Below, one piece after another: positions 37,619 through 50,283 of a stretch of 64,000 nucleotides of DNA. The DNA comes from Nissolia schottii. Its lineage: Eukaryota; Streptophyta; Magnoliopsida; Fabales; Fabaceae. The notes beneath the pieces were generated by a model that did no database searches, was not told the origin of the DNA, and worked only from the letters and a program-made list of their open reading frames with translations. The stretch covers positions 124,001 to 188,000 of the forward strand of contig QANU01076562.1 in assembly GCA_003254905.1 (NCBI GenBank). The letters run 5' to 3'. A program made the translations under genes and the position numbers. The first letter of the stretch is position 1; every line of letters begins with the position of its first letter.

Positions 37619-38339
37619 GTAATTATAACCATCGAAAAAAAACTTACGTATTACTATCTTTATTGCTATTATCTAATTCTTTTTAGATCCGTCACCAATC
37701 CTTATCATTTATTTTATCTAAATTATCTTTATATATATATATATATAATATGGAGAACATATCACATTAGATAAGTGATTTAATGTGAGAATAAGAAGAT
37801 CAAATTTTACATAAATGATCAAAATTAAAACATAAAATTACGTAACTTTTAAAAAAAGTTTAGTCTTGATCCTCTATGTATATTTATATAGTCAAGATTT
37901 GTCTAAACTTTTAATCAATGGCTATGGACGAAGGGACCGTACTCAAAAAGAAAAAAATATATATATATATATATACACACACACTATAGGATGATGTACT
38001 AGTTATCTTCTAGTTGCGGTGCGCCTCTCAAGTCTGTCTGTTGGGGGTAATTTTGGTGCTTTGGAGGATTGTGTTGAGGTGTGATCATATATACTTGACA
38101 ATTTTGATATACACCCTCAAATTTATCACTTTACTGCCAATTCTTTCTTTAATTTATTCGACCTCACTCCATGTACTTTTCAACCAATTCGTTCTATCAC
38201 GATACTCACTTCATTATAAGAACGCGCCGCCACCACATTGTAGCGAGAGATCGTAAACCACTCACTGCCCCAACTATTGGCGAAGCCCAGTCACTAACAA
38301 AGCTCACGAACCACCTACCGCCGCCATAACCACACCATC
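37619..38339. other. Intergenic, microsatellites and GC-richer patch
   Basis: AT runs at 37731-37747 and 37959-37974. The patch 38200-38340 is C-rich (GCCGCCACC, CTACCGCCGCC) and leads into the repeat array. No gene supported. Confidence 0.45.
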
Positions 38340-39030
38340 ATCGCATTATAGCGTGCGCAAACTTTTAACATCTTAGTGAACAAACATGTACAACATACGT
38401 GTACAAACATATGAAACAAATATCACAAACTAGTATGTGAGCAAATCAGATGAACGAGCATCGCACAAACTTTTACCATCTAATACACAAACATGTACAA
38501 CATGCGTGCACGAACATATTACACAATTAACACAAACTATTATTTAAGAAAAAAAAAGGAAGAAGATGTGCACAAACTTTTAACATCTTAGTGAACAAAC
38601 ATGCACAACATACATGAAACAAATAACTCAAACTAATATGTGGGCAAAACATATGACGGAGTAGTGCACAAACTTTTACCATCTTATTGCATAAACATGT
38701 ATAACATACGTCCACAAACATATCACGTAATTAACATAAATTATTATTTAAGAGAGAAAAAAGTGTGCACAAACTTTTAACATCTTAGTGAATAAATATG
38801 TACAACATATGTGAACAAACATACGAAACAATTAACACAAACTAGTATGTGAGCAAAGCAGATGAAGGAGTAGCACACAAACTTTTATCATCTTATTGCA
38901 CAAACATGTACAAAATATGTGCACAAATATATCATGCAATTAACATAAACTAGTATGTGAGCTAGACAGAGGAAGGTAGTGCACAAACATGTTAAATATA
39001 AACACACAAATACATCAAGCAATTAACACA
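38340..39030 (-). repeat. Tandem array, about 100-base unit, CACAAACTTTT motif
   Basis: Six units begin with CACAAACTTTTA(A/C/T)CATCT near 38357, 38466, 38573, 38668, 38769 and 38877. Units alternate between two types (TTTTAACATCTTAGTGAA and TTTTACCATCTTATTGCA), giving a higher-order period near 200. Read on the minus strand the motif is AAAAGTTTGTGC, the same as in the other TTTGTGCA-family loci. Confidence 0.88.
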
Positions 39031-39442
39031 AACTATGATGAATATGCAAGAAATGAATAATGATTATGAATATGACGAAAAATAAATTGAATGAATGAAT
39101 CGATGGTGAAAAAACGTTGAAGCCAAGGGTTTTGCGACTGCATTTGAATGAATGCGGACTTGTGTGGTTGTGAGCGCAAATCGCTTGAGATTCTATTTTT
39201 TAATTTTTGATATGACAATGAACATTAAATGACCGTATAAAATCAATTATGACAATACAGATAGCAGATATTTAGATATATTTCAATCATTTTTGTATTT
39301 GGAGTATTGGTTTCTCTATTCAAATTGGGTGAATAGTTAGGGGTGCAGCTGGGAGTTTTTTGAGATTGTGCAAAGGTTCCCCGTGGTTGAGCTTAAGGGG
39401 TTTAGCTCTGTTTGTTGAATTATTTCTGGTGGTATTTATTTT
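39031..39442. other. Flank of the repeat array, no gene
   Basis: Ordinary AT-rich DNA up to the next MULE; the last nine bases are the left copy of its target duplication. Confidence 0.5.
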
Positions 39443-40334
39443 GGTCACGTTTCCAGTGTGTCTCTTAAAAAGAGGCACATGGGATGTGCACCCACTTTAA
39501 CTTGATAGAGCAAGATTATTTTTAAAATGTTTAATTCATTAATTTTTAAAAGTCCATTTTATCCCTCCCATAAAATAAATTTTCAATTCAAACTAAGCAA
39601 ATAAAAACCGTTGTCAACAATGAACCACGGTGCCTATCCACCCCCGTCGCTGCCACGGATGTTGGCAACATCGCAACCACTAGGTGCAGAACACCGCCTC
39701 GTTCCCCTTGCCACCTTCTAAATCTGTGATTTTATTCAGATCTGACGTGGAGACCCACCACTACTCAGCCTTCGATTTCCACCTCCTCCATCATTTAATG
39801 GGGGTGAGATAAGTTATAAGTCAAAACAAATCAAAGCAGCACAAAAACACCAGGCTCTTATCAAAGGGGAAAAAATCCTAAACAGAACAAATCACCAAAC
39901 TACACTAAATGACAACTACCACCATTCTAAAGGCTCGTACTAACCATGATGGTGGTGGCATAGGGTAGGAGTGCATGAGGGAAGAGAACAAGATTTGGAG
40001 GAAAAGGAAGGTAGTTGTTGGTGGATTGAGTGATGAGTTGGCAGCTGGCAGGGGATGGTGGTGAGGTGAGCATAAATGGTGGAGTGGTTTGAGGAAGAAA
40101 ATTCAAGTTGAAAATGATGATAAAATTAGCCTTTTGAAGTAAGAATAAAATTAGTTACTTGTTGGAGTACACATATTCTAATTTCATGCATTCTCATCTT
40201 ATATTATTATTCTCATTTATGATCATTGGATGAATATCATGTTATATTCAATAGTAGACATTGTGAATATATGATATACAAAATGGTGCACATCTAATGT
40301 GTCTCTTTTTACTAGGCACACCAAAAACGTTACC
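39443..40334. mobile_element. Non-autonomous MULE, 892 bp, perfect 9-bp target duplication
   Basis: Terminal inverted repeats of about 50 bases: left GGTCACGTTTCCAGTGTGTC, right (reverse complement) GGTAACGTTTTTGGTGTGCC; both continue TAAAAAGAG(G/A)CACAT and GATGTGCACC. Direct repeats ATTTATTTT at 39434-39442 and 40335-40343 are exact. The interior at 39600-40080 is GC-richer (GTGCCTATCCACCCCCGTCG, GATGGTGGTGGC) with no open frame I recognise; captured DNA is possible. Confidence 0.92.
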
Positions 40335-40343
40335 ATTTATTTT

Positions 40344-41618
40344 AGCTTTATATTTGAATGGTGTATTCTAGTGATACTAGTGTTTAGTGCTGAGTTGTAG
40401 TGGAGTATTTTCTTGGGAAGATTGTTGTTTGGCTTAGTGCTTATTTGTGTGTCATGTTGTCCTTGTATCCTTGCTTTGTCTCCTTTGTTAGGGGATTTGA
40501 TTAATGCTAAATGCAATTCTTAAAAAAAAGTTGAAGAATTTAAAGCCATCCATGAATTCAACATACTGCTGGTGAAGAAAGGGAGGAAGCAGCTGATGCA
40601 TAGAAATTAAGGAGAAAACACGTAGGCAACTCTTTTTTGGCAGTGGGAGTGCGGAGTTAGGGCTAGTGCTCCATAAAAGAATGACAAACCAACAATGAAG
40701 CGGCAGCTATGTTGACATTATGGTCATTGGTCAAGCAACTCCCAAGGCCTAGCCCTTGCTAGGCTAGGCTAGCTAGCTTTGATGGATTTGCCAAAGGTCA
40801 ACAACAGAAGTTTGTTTGATGAGTAACTAATGTTGCACAATTGATGAAATATATTCAACATTTATTATTAGTATTAGTTTAGAGTATTTAATGAATTTAA
40901 TTTTAATATAAGATAAATGTAATAAAATGTTATAAAGTAATTCAATTATGTATTTTTTTACATTAATAAAACCTTTAAGTTTTATATTTATTGTTTCTTT
41001 AAATAATTCAAATTGATAATGTATTAAAATAGAATAGTTATTAATTCTTAGCTAATTCGAGTGATATGAAATTTATTTTCTTTAAATAAAATTTTATATT
41101 CAGGTTCATAAATAAAAAAAATAGTTTAAGAGCTTTATTCTATAAAAACTTGAATTGACTCAAGTTTGATTAGGACTCTAACCAACTTTAAATACTTTGA
41201 TAAAAAAATAAATAAATAAATTCATGGGTTTATTAGACGACTTTTCTGCCTGACTTCTACTTATCAGTTTTAGTTTCAAATCTTCAATTCAAAATAGAAA
41301 AAAGTTTTGTGAATTTTTTTTCATGTTATTTAATGTATGTAAAGTCATGCGTAATTTTACACCATTAATTTATTTAGTATTTATATCATATAAATGGCTT
41401 ATTTTCTTAATTAATAATATAAAATCAGACATGATAATCTTCTTGTTGTGTGAAAAAAAAAATCCATTTCCAAAATTATACCTTTTTTATTCACTCTTGA
41501 AGCTTAATTTCGCAAGCTAAGCGAAACATGTTTAAGTGCAAAAACCGGACATGTCTAGGCACTTTCCTCTGCTTATACGACTCCTAGCTAGCCGCTACCA
41601 CTAGCAGTAGTAGTCAGC

Positions 41619-41652
<34 letters not shown>

Positions 41653-44600
41653 GCATGCAGCAGCATGGCCTAGCTCACTCAACACAACACCAAATGTTTG
41701 TTCTATTAAAAACAGAATCTTAGTGTATCTTAATCTGACAAAAAATATTAATACTACCCAGTTCGTAGTAAAATCAGATCATAAATCAGTTCTAGTTCTA
41801 GGCTGTATATGTAGCCGCAGGAGGAGGGGGGGTCCTTTGTTATTAGCACCCTCGATATTGGGATCTAGACAGATATCCCCCCTTTGATTCGATCTACCAT
41901 ACCCTACAGACAAATTAATACTGGTATATACTTTAACGCCGCTTTGTCATTTCAACCATTATGATTTATACAGAAAAGTTGGCTGCTACTTTCAATAACT
42001 ATCGGCAGAGGAAATTAAATCAATCTTAATTTATAGCTAATTTGAAAAAGAATAAATAATGTTAGGTTATCCGCGCACCTATTTTATAAAAAGAAAAGTT
42101 AACATTCCTCATCATTCTTTTCCCACTTTGTCACCTCAATCAATGGTTATTGATCATTTTGTGTTGTGTAGTATCCATACTTGAATTTTTGTGTCAACAT
42201 CATGATCCCTTATGAGTTATGATACCTAGTTATGTATCTTACCTTCTCTCTGACGTGTGTATATGTATCATAGTATAAGAAGCAAAATTGGTGCGTATTT
42301 AAATTTATTCATTTTTTAATTTTAGTTCAAAGTTTCTTTTGAGAAAACTTTTTTCAAAATTAAAGAAAATTAATTCTTTGCTTTGTATGGACTATGGAGG
42401 CTTTTTAATTTTCTTAGGTATTCAAAGCATGAGAATCCCAGTGCAGCACATGGGAATGGAACTCGAGGCGATCATGCAAACTAGAGAGGTTGTGTTGAGA
42501 AATAATATTATTATTTGGACCACTGTTATAAAAGCAGTGAAAAATAGACGTGTCAAGATTGTGTCTCTGGTGCAAATTAAGTACAGTAAACAAGTGTGCA
42601 AATCTCTCTCTGATATTTGAGAGACTTCACATGTGCGTAACTACATTGGCAACAATTAAATGGGAATTAAGAAGGGCAATGGAAAGGAGCATTATGTGGC
42701 TGAAAATCTTTGTTTGTGTATCTATGAAGGCAAATACATTTCCTTGATATTTGATCTGTTGCCCTCCCTCTTAACATGAAGAAACTCAGTGATAACAGAA
42801 CAGTTTACTATCCTTGATAAACATCCACACAGTATTTATGCCTGCCCCTTCGTCTTTCGGCTGCAGCAAGAAACAATGTTAGTCGGCATATTTCCTTTTT
42901 AGGTAGCTAATTAGTCAACATATCTAGAGACACACACAAAAAAAAAAAAAAAGACATTTTTATTTTATAATTAAAGCATTTCATTAATCAAACTCAAAAT
43001 GTACAAACACACCAGGTAGAGTCATCGACGGTGCTCAACACAAATGAGAGGAGGTTTCATTTTAAAGAGAAAAATAAAATAAAAACGACTATCCCACCCA
43101 CAAACAAATTAAGACAAATTATAAAGCAAAGTATTCGTATTACATTTAAGTCCACTTGGTTTTCCTACATAGACATCATGAGCAACCTTGAATTGAATTT
43201 CATCCGAACCCCCAAGAGCTTGTGCCACACAGAAAACCCCATGATTTACATGTAGGAGTCTTTAACTTAATTGGTGATTTGTTAATTAAATTCTCTACTA
43301 TGTCATGGTGATCCTAATTTATTCTTTCAATAGTGAACCATTTAACGAAACATTGTCAATCAAGCAAAATAGGAATAGTGTTCTCAAATATTATTGTCTA
43401 GATATATAAAAAATCATTTAGTTGCCAGTGTGAATCCGTTTAGGTTTTTGAGAAAGATTTTTAATATGTATTAAAATTTATATTATTATGAGGCGTAAAG
43501 TTTTGATCGTGCAACTTCAATTTTCAAAAGAAAAAAAATTGTTCACACGGTCAAATCAAAAAAAAATTTATATAAAAAAATATATTAATAGATATATAAA
43601 AGTATTTAATTATCTTGTGATCTTTAACCTAAAAGATTTTTGTTTTGAAAAGATGGTTGCAGACAACTATAATAATTTCAGATTCGGTTTTTCATTGGTC
43701 CAATTGATCTTACTATAATTATCACTTTAAACAGGTTCCATTCCAATCATGGTTGCTGCCATCATAACCTCTCCAACAGGGGTGAAAATAAATTAAGGGT
43801 AGGTTGGGCTAGAGTTCACCTTTAACACAGCAAACTTGTGTAACAATACTTCGATCTGAGCCTTGCCTATGACTTGTTAGTTATAGTTTTCTTTTAGTCT
43901 AAATTTAACATAATCAGAAGTTAATCTAATCTGACCAAAAACCTGTTTAAAAAGCTTGATTTTGGAATATTTTCAACAGGCTAAACAAGTCACACCTAAG
44001 CTCGACTGATTAATGAAAGTAAAATGATGCTCCTACAAGATTGTTTTTATCGGATTTTTTTTAGAGTAATATTTGAATCATGCTATAAATACTCGCTTGA
44101 ATTTGCCATGCATGAAATGCACAAAATATATTACCACCATCCATGATTAGTTACTATTGAAATGTTTACCATTCTGGGTTGCTTACTACCCATTGAAGTG
44201 CAAATCAACTGCACAATATTGTATCACAAAATTGGCTGGTGCCAAATAAACATTTTCAATCATGTATTTAACTATTCTTACAAGGGAATATGATGGGGAT
44301 AATAAATAAACCTTCCACCCAAAGAAGAATAATGTTAAATTTGTGCGGTTGCACTGCACATCACTATTCTTAATTAAGAAAACTAGAAAGAATAAAAATG
44401 GGGATTTCAGAGTCATGGGATGTTCCGAATCCGTCTCAAGTACTAGTCAAGGCAACTTAAAAGAGATGAGAAGCTTTTTCTTTTTTTATATATATATTCT
44501 TACATCAATAAAATGATTTTTCTATATTTAATATTTGACATCAATGTATATTTAATATTTTAAGAAACAAATTTAATGATGTATCCAATAATAGAGGAGA

Positions 44601-45178
44601 ACAAGAGAAATTTGTTACTCCAATAACCTGAAAAAAGTTTCTAAAGAGATAACGTCCTTACGTGCTGAAATAGTAATCCCATAAGCATAATTATTTAACC
44701 AAGTTGGGTACGTAAAAGTTACAAGGAATAATAATAATGTCATTCCGACGAATCAAACAACTGCGCCTTAATTATTAAAGATAAGAGCAGTCCCACATCA
44801 CTTCCTCAAGGTCAAGGGGGGTAAAGCAAATAAACAAACAAATAATAATAATAAAAATAATAAAAAAACAAGGGTTTCATTTAACATTATCGCTGACAAA
44901 ATCTTTGCAAGTGGATCTCAAAAAAGAGGATCATGCTTTTCAATGTAGCGCAGAGAAGCTAACAAACAAAACAAAAGAATGAAAGAAAGAAAGATAAAGA
45001 GTCCTAAAATTCCAACATAAATAAAAACTAAAAAACTATATACACATGGAAAATAAGGGGGTGGACGTGGAAGTGAAGGTGAATTGGCCCCCATGTTTTT
45101 GTCCTCTACGACACATGCTAGCATTTATGATATTTATGTGATGAAGAAAAAGATGGAAAACGGTCAATCACATACAGG
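40344..45178. other. Intergenic, 3' flank of the HD-Zip gene at its right end
   Basis: Mostly AT-rich DNA. A GA run lies at 41621-41650. A frame at 42339-42620 has no family similarity. The last 150-200 bases should hold the 3' UTR of the minus-strand HD-Zip gene. No tRNA or known miRNA sequence was recognised by eye. Confidence 0.45.
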
Positions 45179-46355
45179 TCAGGAGGCCATGTGATGGGCC
45201 TGTTGCTGTTGGGCTGGGCCGGTAGGGAAGGGCAGCATTCTGGGCTGGGCCAGAGACAAGGCGGAAGGGATTTGAGAAGCGTCATTATTGCTGGCGGGGG
45301 TTGCGGTGGGGTTGGTGGCGACCCTCTCGCAGGAGGGACACATGGTGAGGGTGGTGGCCGGAAGCTGCATGTAGAAGGGCTGAGAAGTTTTCAAGGCCCT
45401 CAGTTCCTGAAGCTCCTTCTGCAGCCTCCTATTCTCTTCCGTAAGAGTCTCGCAGCATCTCTTGAGGTACTCGCAATCCACCTCCGTCTGCTTCAACTTG
45501 GTCCTACACTTTGAATTGGAGGCTCGTCAATTTCAATTTAGCGCCTTCAATTTTGATTTTGATTTTGATTTTTGATCTTTGTCTTACCTTGCCCTTCTGT
45601 TCTGAAACCAAACTTCTACTTGGCGAGGACGGAGGTTTAACTGCTTGGCAAGAGCCAGCTTCTGCTTCTGCACATGTCGGAAACAAGAGGTGAGGGAAAA
45701 GACTCGGAGTCACGTGTGTGTAAAAAAGGCCTCTCTAGAAATACAAACTGTATGCACTCACGGGGTTGAGGGTGGTGTGTTCTTTGAAGCTCTCTTCAAG
45801 GAACGCTGACTGCTCCTTCGACAGTCTCAGCTTCTTCCGCGTCAACCCGTTCTCGTCGTCGTCGCTGCCGCCTCTGTCCCCGCCCTCCACCTGCTCGACC
45901 TCTCTCCTGTTCCTTCCCCCGCTACCGTCGCCGCCGCTGTTGCTCCTCAGGCAGAACTCCATCTGAAAAGAGGAGACGGCGCTGTTCGGGGACGAGAGGG
46001 CGCCGCCGTCGTCGGCTTCCTCGGCGGAGGGGAAACAGTTGACGTCCAAGGCCCCCCTCGCAGGCGCATCGGAGGCGAGGCGCTCCAAACCCACTGCAAG
46101 CAGAGAAAATAAGCAGACGCACAAAGCTGAAGGGAGAAGAAGAAGAGAGAGAGAGAGAGAGAGAGACTAACGTGCATCGGAGAGCCAAGGGATACGAAGG
46201 TGGGAAGAGGGGAGGGAGCGCAGAACGGGAGTGGAAGGGAGGAGGTCCAGCTGAACGGGCGGATCCGAGGAGGATTTCCCGGCAGCTCCTCCGAGTGATA
46301 TGCAGAAATTACCGGCGGACTTGGGTGGTTCGCCCAGGCTCAAAGCAAGCTCCAT
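45179..46355 (-). CDS. HD-Zip class II transcription factor (HAT14-like)
   Basis: Homeodomain-leucine zipper II protein; the class binds CAATNATTG-type sites as dimers and mostly represses genes in shade and auxin responses. Exons on the minus strand: 46355-46172, 46093-45762, 45667-45588, 45503-45179; all GT-AG, 306 residues. An EAR-type repressor motif LALSL occurs at residues 3-7. Residues 95-145 are acidic and Gly/Ser-rich. The homeodomain spans about 146-202 ([18 protein letters not shown], then [20 protein letters not shown]); recognition-helix residues W, F, N and R are intact. The zipper has leucines at 212, 219, 226 and 233, directly after the homeodomain. The class II CPSCE motif is at 254-258 and the tail is Gln-rich. 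The N-terminus MELALSLG suggests the HAT14 branch, but without alignment I give no symbol. Intron 1 is only 78 bases and holds a GA repeat. Confidence 0.95.
46145..46165. repeat. (GA)n run in HD-Zip intron 1
   Basis: Short GA microsatellite just downstream of the exon 1 donor. On the transcribed strand it is a CT tract and could serve as the polypyrimidine stretch of this short intron. Confidence 0.9.
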
Positions 46356-47481
46356 CTTCTGCCAATGGCAATTGGGAAAGAGATGAATTGGTGGCCTCCT
46401 TCACCACTGCTGCAACAATAAAACAACACAGCAGCCTAATATAGTGTGAGTGCTAGCTCTCATTATTTTTTTTATTTATTTTTATTTTATTTTATGTTGG
46501 GGTTTTTGTGGTGGAGTAAAGATTGACCGACAAATCCAGGTTGACAAACGCACGTGAATGTATTTAAATAATGAATACAACCGCTTCATCCTTTTCCTTT
46601 TTCTTTTTTTTTTTTTTAATTCTTTTCCTTCATGTCTATCAATCCCCACATACGGAAAACATGTATGTATGAATGATATGACCCCCTCTCCTATACCCAT
46701 ATTATTATTATTATTCTTCTTGTTGTATTGTATGAACTGATACTAATTGATTTATTCTACATTCAGTAATTGATTTCCCATTGATCTCTTCTTTTAGAAA
46801 AGTCCTTCTAGGTACACCAAGTTCAATATCTCAAATTTGTAGGTTTACCTATCATAAAAGCAGACTTTCTTACTGGAACTCAAGTGCGCTTAATGGGACA
46901 CACTATAAAGAGGTACAGATCTATTTTTATTTTAAGGTAAATTGCATAAATTATCTTTTAGGTTTGTCATAATTGTAAATCAGCCTATGTATACATGTAC
47001 TTTTGTATCCTTCTTAGTCAATGTAATGCAATCCTCAATATATCTTTCCCTATTGTTATAATCAAATATGCATACCATGTACCATGCCACACATGCTGTC
47101 GTTTACTCATAAATACTTGAGGCTAGATTACGAGGCTTTCATGATGCACACCAATGCGAGAGTGTCGTAGTATAAAATAAACTAAATTAATAAATTATAT
47201 AAGGTTACATTATGATAAAAATTTATGTTTTATTTTTGGGTAGTTTACATAAATTACACTTCAGGTTTGTTAAAGTTACACTTTATTCCAAATTAATTAT
47301 GAATAAAATTGCACTTCACCTTTTATTTTTATTGTAACTAATTATCAACAATTCGTTAAATTTTTGTTTTAATTTCATGTGTTTTCTATTTTTAAAAGTT
47401 TGTGAAAGAATTAAGAAGGATGATTACTTAATTACGCTATTTGTTTCACTTAATGAAGTAAGAATTACTTACTTTTAAAAT
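46356..47481. other. 5' flank of the HD-Zip gene, then AT-rich intergenic DNA
   Basis: The first several hundred bases should contain the promoter and 5' UTR. A CAATTGG/CCAATGGCAATTGG cluster lies within 50 bases of the start codon. No other gene seen. Confidence 0.4.
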
Positions 47482-47658
47482 GAGTTTAGCTAACAAGTGT
47501 CCTAGCTAGAACACTTGTTAGGGAACATAAAGTGGTATGATTTCATTAGAAAAATAAAATTAATAAGTCTTAAATATAATAAAAAGTATTAATGTTCACA
47601 AAACATTACATTTTGAATTCTCTGACAAGTTCTTTTAAGACACTTGTTAATAAACTCC
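47482..47658. mobile_element. MULE-type MITE, ACACTTGTTA family, copy 2
   Basis: Left end GAGTTTAGCTAACAAGTGTC, right end reverse complement GGAGTTTATTAACAAGTGTC. Flanks TTTTAAAAT and TTTAAAAAT match at 8 of 9. The left arm contains a near-perfect 32-base palindrome (47489-47520, CTAACAAGTGT...ACACTTGTTAG). Confidence 0.75.
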
Positions 47659-47819
47659 TTTAAAAATTACAAAACATCGATTACATCTATTTTTTTACTT
47701 CATTTATGGTAATTTGGAGGATGATCAAGAGGATATAGCAATATTATTACTCCCGAAGCCAAATGATTAACCGTATGTGCTTTGTGCCCCTCATGGGTGA
47801 ATCTCAGAATTTCGATCAG

Positions 47820-47910
47820 ATGGCAAATTTTTCTCTCAATGGCAAATTGATTTCCGACAGATAAATCTGCCGCTAACGCTAAAATTCGTCGGTAATAACT
47901 TAAAATCTAA
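47820..47910. repeat. CACTA-like subterminal fragment
   Basis: TTTCCGACAGATAAATCTGC and AAATTCGTCGGTAATAAC resemble the CCGACGG-type subterminal repeats of plant CACTA elements. No terminus was seen. Confidence 0.3.
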
Positions 47911-50054
47911 ACTCAAAAACAATTAAATGAGCTTCTTATGTATAACAAAATGTAATATCATATTAATAAATAATTATGTGTCTATGTTGTCTAAAAATGT
48001 CTAGCTACATTTTTTATCATCATTTTACATAGACTAATAATTCAACAAAACCATATATTATAGTACAATAATTATAAATTAACGAATAAGGTACGTACAT
48101 ACATGTTAGTCTTTAAACATTTCATTGACTTAATTGTGCATAACAATCAATTATTAATTTATTCGTTGCGCGCAATCGGTCATTACATGAAAAACCTTTG
48201 TAATCTGTGGAACCGACCTATATATTTTGTTTTGGTATCTCTATATATATACACCCAGAATTCTCAAATAAATTTGTTAGTCCGATTTATTGTAACTTAA
48301 TGTTATGTTGTTATGGTTTAATAAAGAAGATAAATAAGAAATTTAATGAACTTGAACTTCCAAACCATAAATTCATATTAGAATATGCCCTCTATAGCTC
48401 ATATTAGAATATACCCTAAACCCTACAACTCATAATGAGCTTCTTATATAATATTTTGTGTGATTATATTAAAGTGCTAATGATTGAGCACCTAATAAAT
48501 GACCAAGTGGTTGTGTCGTCGATAACGATAATATTGAATCTAACCAGTTACTAAGTTAATACTTCATAAGAATTACCAACTGAAAGTTTTAATCACATAA
48601 AAGCTAGGTGGATAATAATTATGAATAAATTTATTATGATTATAAATATTGATAGTTTATGAAATTTTTAGTAGTTTAATAAAATGGATCATCAACTTTT
48701 ACTAGACCAATCAAATGGACCTATTAACTTATGGAGTCCAAAATTATTAATATTATTAATTGATACTGATAATTTTGGATTACACGTTAAATATATTCCA
48801 AAATCGCGTAAATAAAGAGAACATGTGTGTAATCAAAATTCAAACTGTAAGTTTAATGAAGGATGCGTTTGCGGGGTAACTGGCCACAATGACACCCCAA
48901 TTAATGAGGTTCCACCAAACAAAGTCCAAATAGCGTCATGATGACCATGGAGAGAAAATGATATGTCATCCGAGAGACATGGCTGAGATTATAACCTGCT
49001 CCTCTTGTCTTATTGACTATACCGAGTTGTTTCTCCCCTCTCAATTTTGTTTTTCTTTAAGTTTTCAATTTTAATTTTAATTTTAATTTTAATAATCCCT
49101 TTGTCTGAGATGCTGCTGTCCTCTCATCCATAACCATGAGTATCATCATCGTGGTCGTCCAGGTCATTCCCATCATGCACGACAATATGATCAAAATTTT
49201 ATTTTCTTTAATTTAAGTGCTACATGTATATATTTTATTGAAACTATTAATTTTATCTGTTTATATGTTATCATATTTTATAATATTTGAAGTAAATTCC
49301 GTTTTCTTAATATTTTGAGGGACAACACTTTTCATGCTGTTACAAGGATTTTGAAATACGTGACAGCTTTTATTTTTAAAAATTATAGGGATTTAATTAG
49401 TCCTCCTCATGAGGATGGTTTTAAAAAAATAAAATAAGAATTCAAAAAGGAAAAAGATACACGTATTTCCTTAATTACAAATACAAAATTGCGTTTGAAG
49501 GTCGACAGAGCAGAGCAGAGCAGAGAGGATGAGAGGTTCCGTTTCCTTTCTGAATTTTGATTTGGCACTTGCAATTGAATTAAGCCGAAAAGGGCGTTGC
49601 AGTTTCCAAGTTGAAAAAAGTAGTCTAGATTGATTAAAAAGCGAGGCTAGGGGGCTAATTGAAATGAAATGACATATGACTCTGGTAGCTTCCAGCCATG
49701 ACCGCTACCTATAATAATAACTTTTACTTATATATTGCCAATCAGATTCAGAGTGGTGCCCCCCCACCCTTACTACGACCCCAGCTATTCTCCAAACCTA
49801 TACCTATTATTATCCACTAAAACACGTTAATTAAATAATAATTATAACATATCGAAAGAAAAAAGGGTGTGTACATTCCAATTTCTCTCAGGAGTCAGGA
49901 ACAAGCGTGATGTTGAACAAAGAAAAAATAAGATGGGTCAGATGATTAGCACGAGATTTAAATTTGACCATGTTCCCGTTATTATAATGTTTTCATTAGG
50001 CAGACAAGGAGACCAGCTTTTACTATTCCCAGGAAAGCCTATGGTATATATATA
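47911..50054. other. AT-rich intergenic DNA
   Basis: A TTTTAA hexamer is tandemly repeated at about 49064-49092, and GCAGA repeats occur near 49509-49527. No gene supported. Confidence 0.5.
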
Positions 50055-50283
50055 CAAAAAAATATTACGTGTGCACCCAATTTTATACACTCATACATAC
50101 ACCATTAATAATGCACAAACTTTATTCTTATAAGTGCTTAAACATTACAAACTTACAGATGATATTATCAATTATACTTAATTAAGTGTACAAACATTAC
50201 ATAGATTAAAACACAAACTTTATGTATATCAGTATAGGGTGTATATATGGTGTATGTTTTTTTATGTACGTGTAGCAGGACTC
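50055..50283 (-). mobile_element. MULE-type MITE, TTTGTGCA family, copy 2
   Basis: A 229-base inverted counterpart of 21988-22214, collinear over its whole length, with AAAGTTTGTG, GTTTGTACAC and AAAGTTTGTGCATTATTAAT blocks in the same order. Flanks ATATATATA (50046-50054 and 50284-50292) are identical over 9 bases, although low complexity weakens that evidence. Confidence 0.8.

Noticed and set aside
41580..41700. Possible miRNA or promoter island around the GA run and GCAGCAGCATGG
   Set aside because: No known miRNA sequence recognised and no long stem seen by eye.
42339..42747. Frames near 42.3-42.7 kb
   Set aside because: No family similarity and no splice context that extends them.
45191..45514. 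Gly-rich plus-strand frame opposite HD-Zip exon 4
   Set aside because: Antisense shadow of the zipper and CPSCE-coding exon; no conservation of its own.
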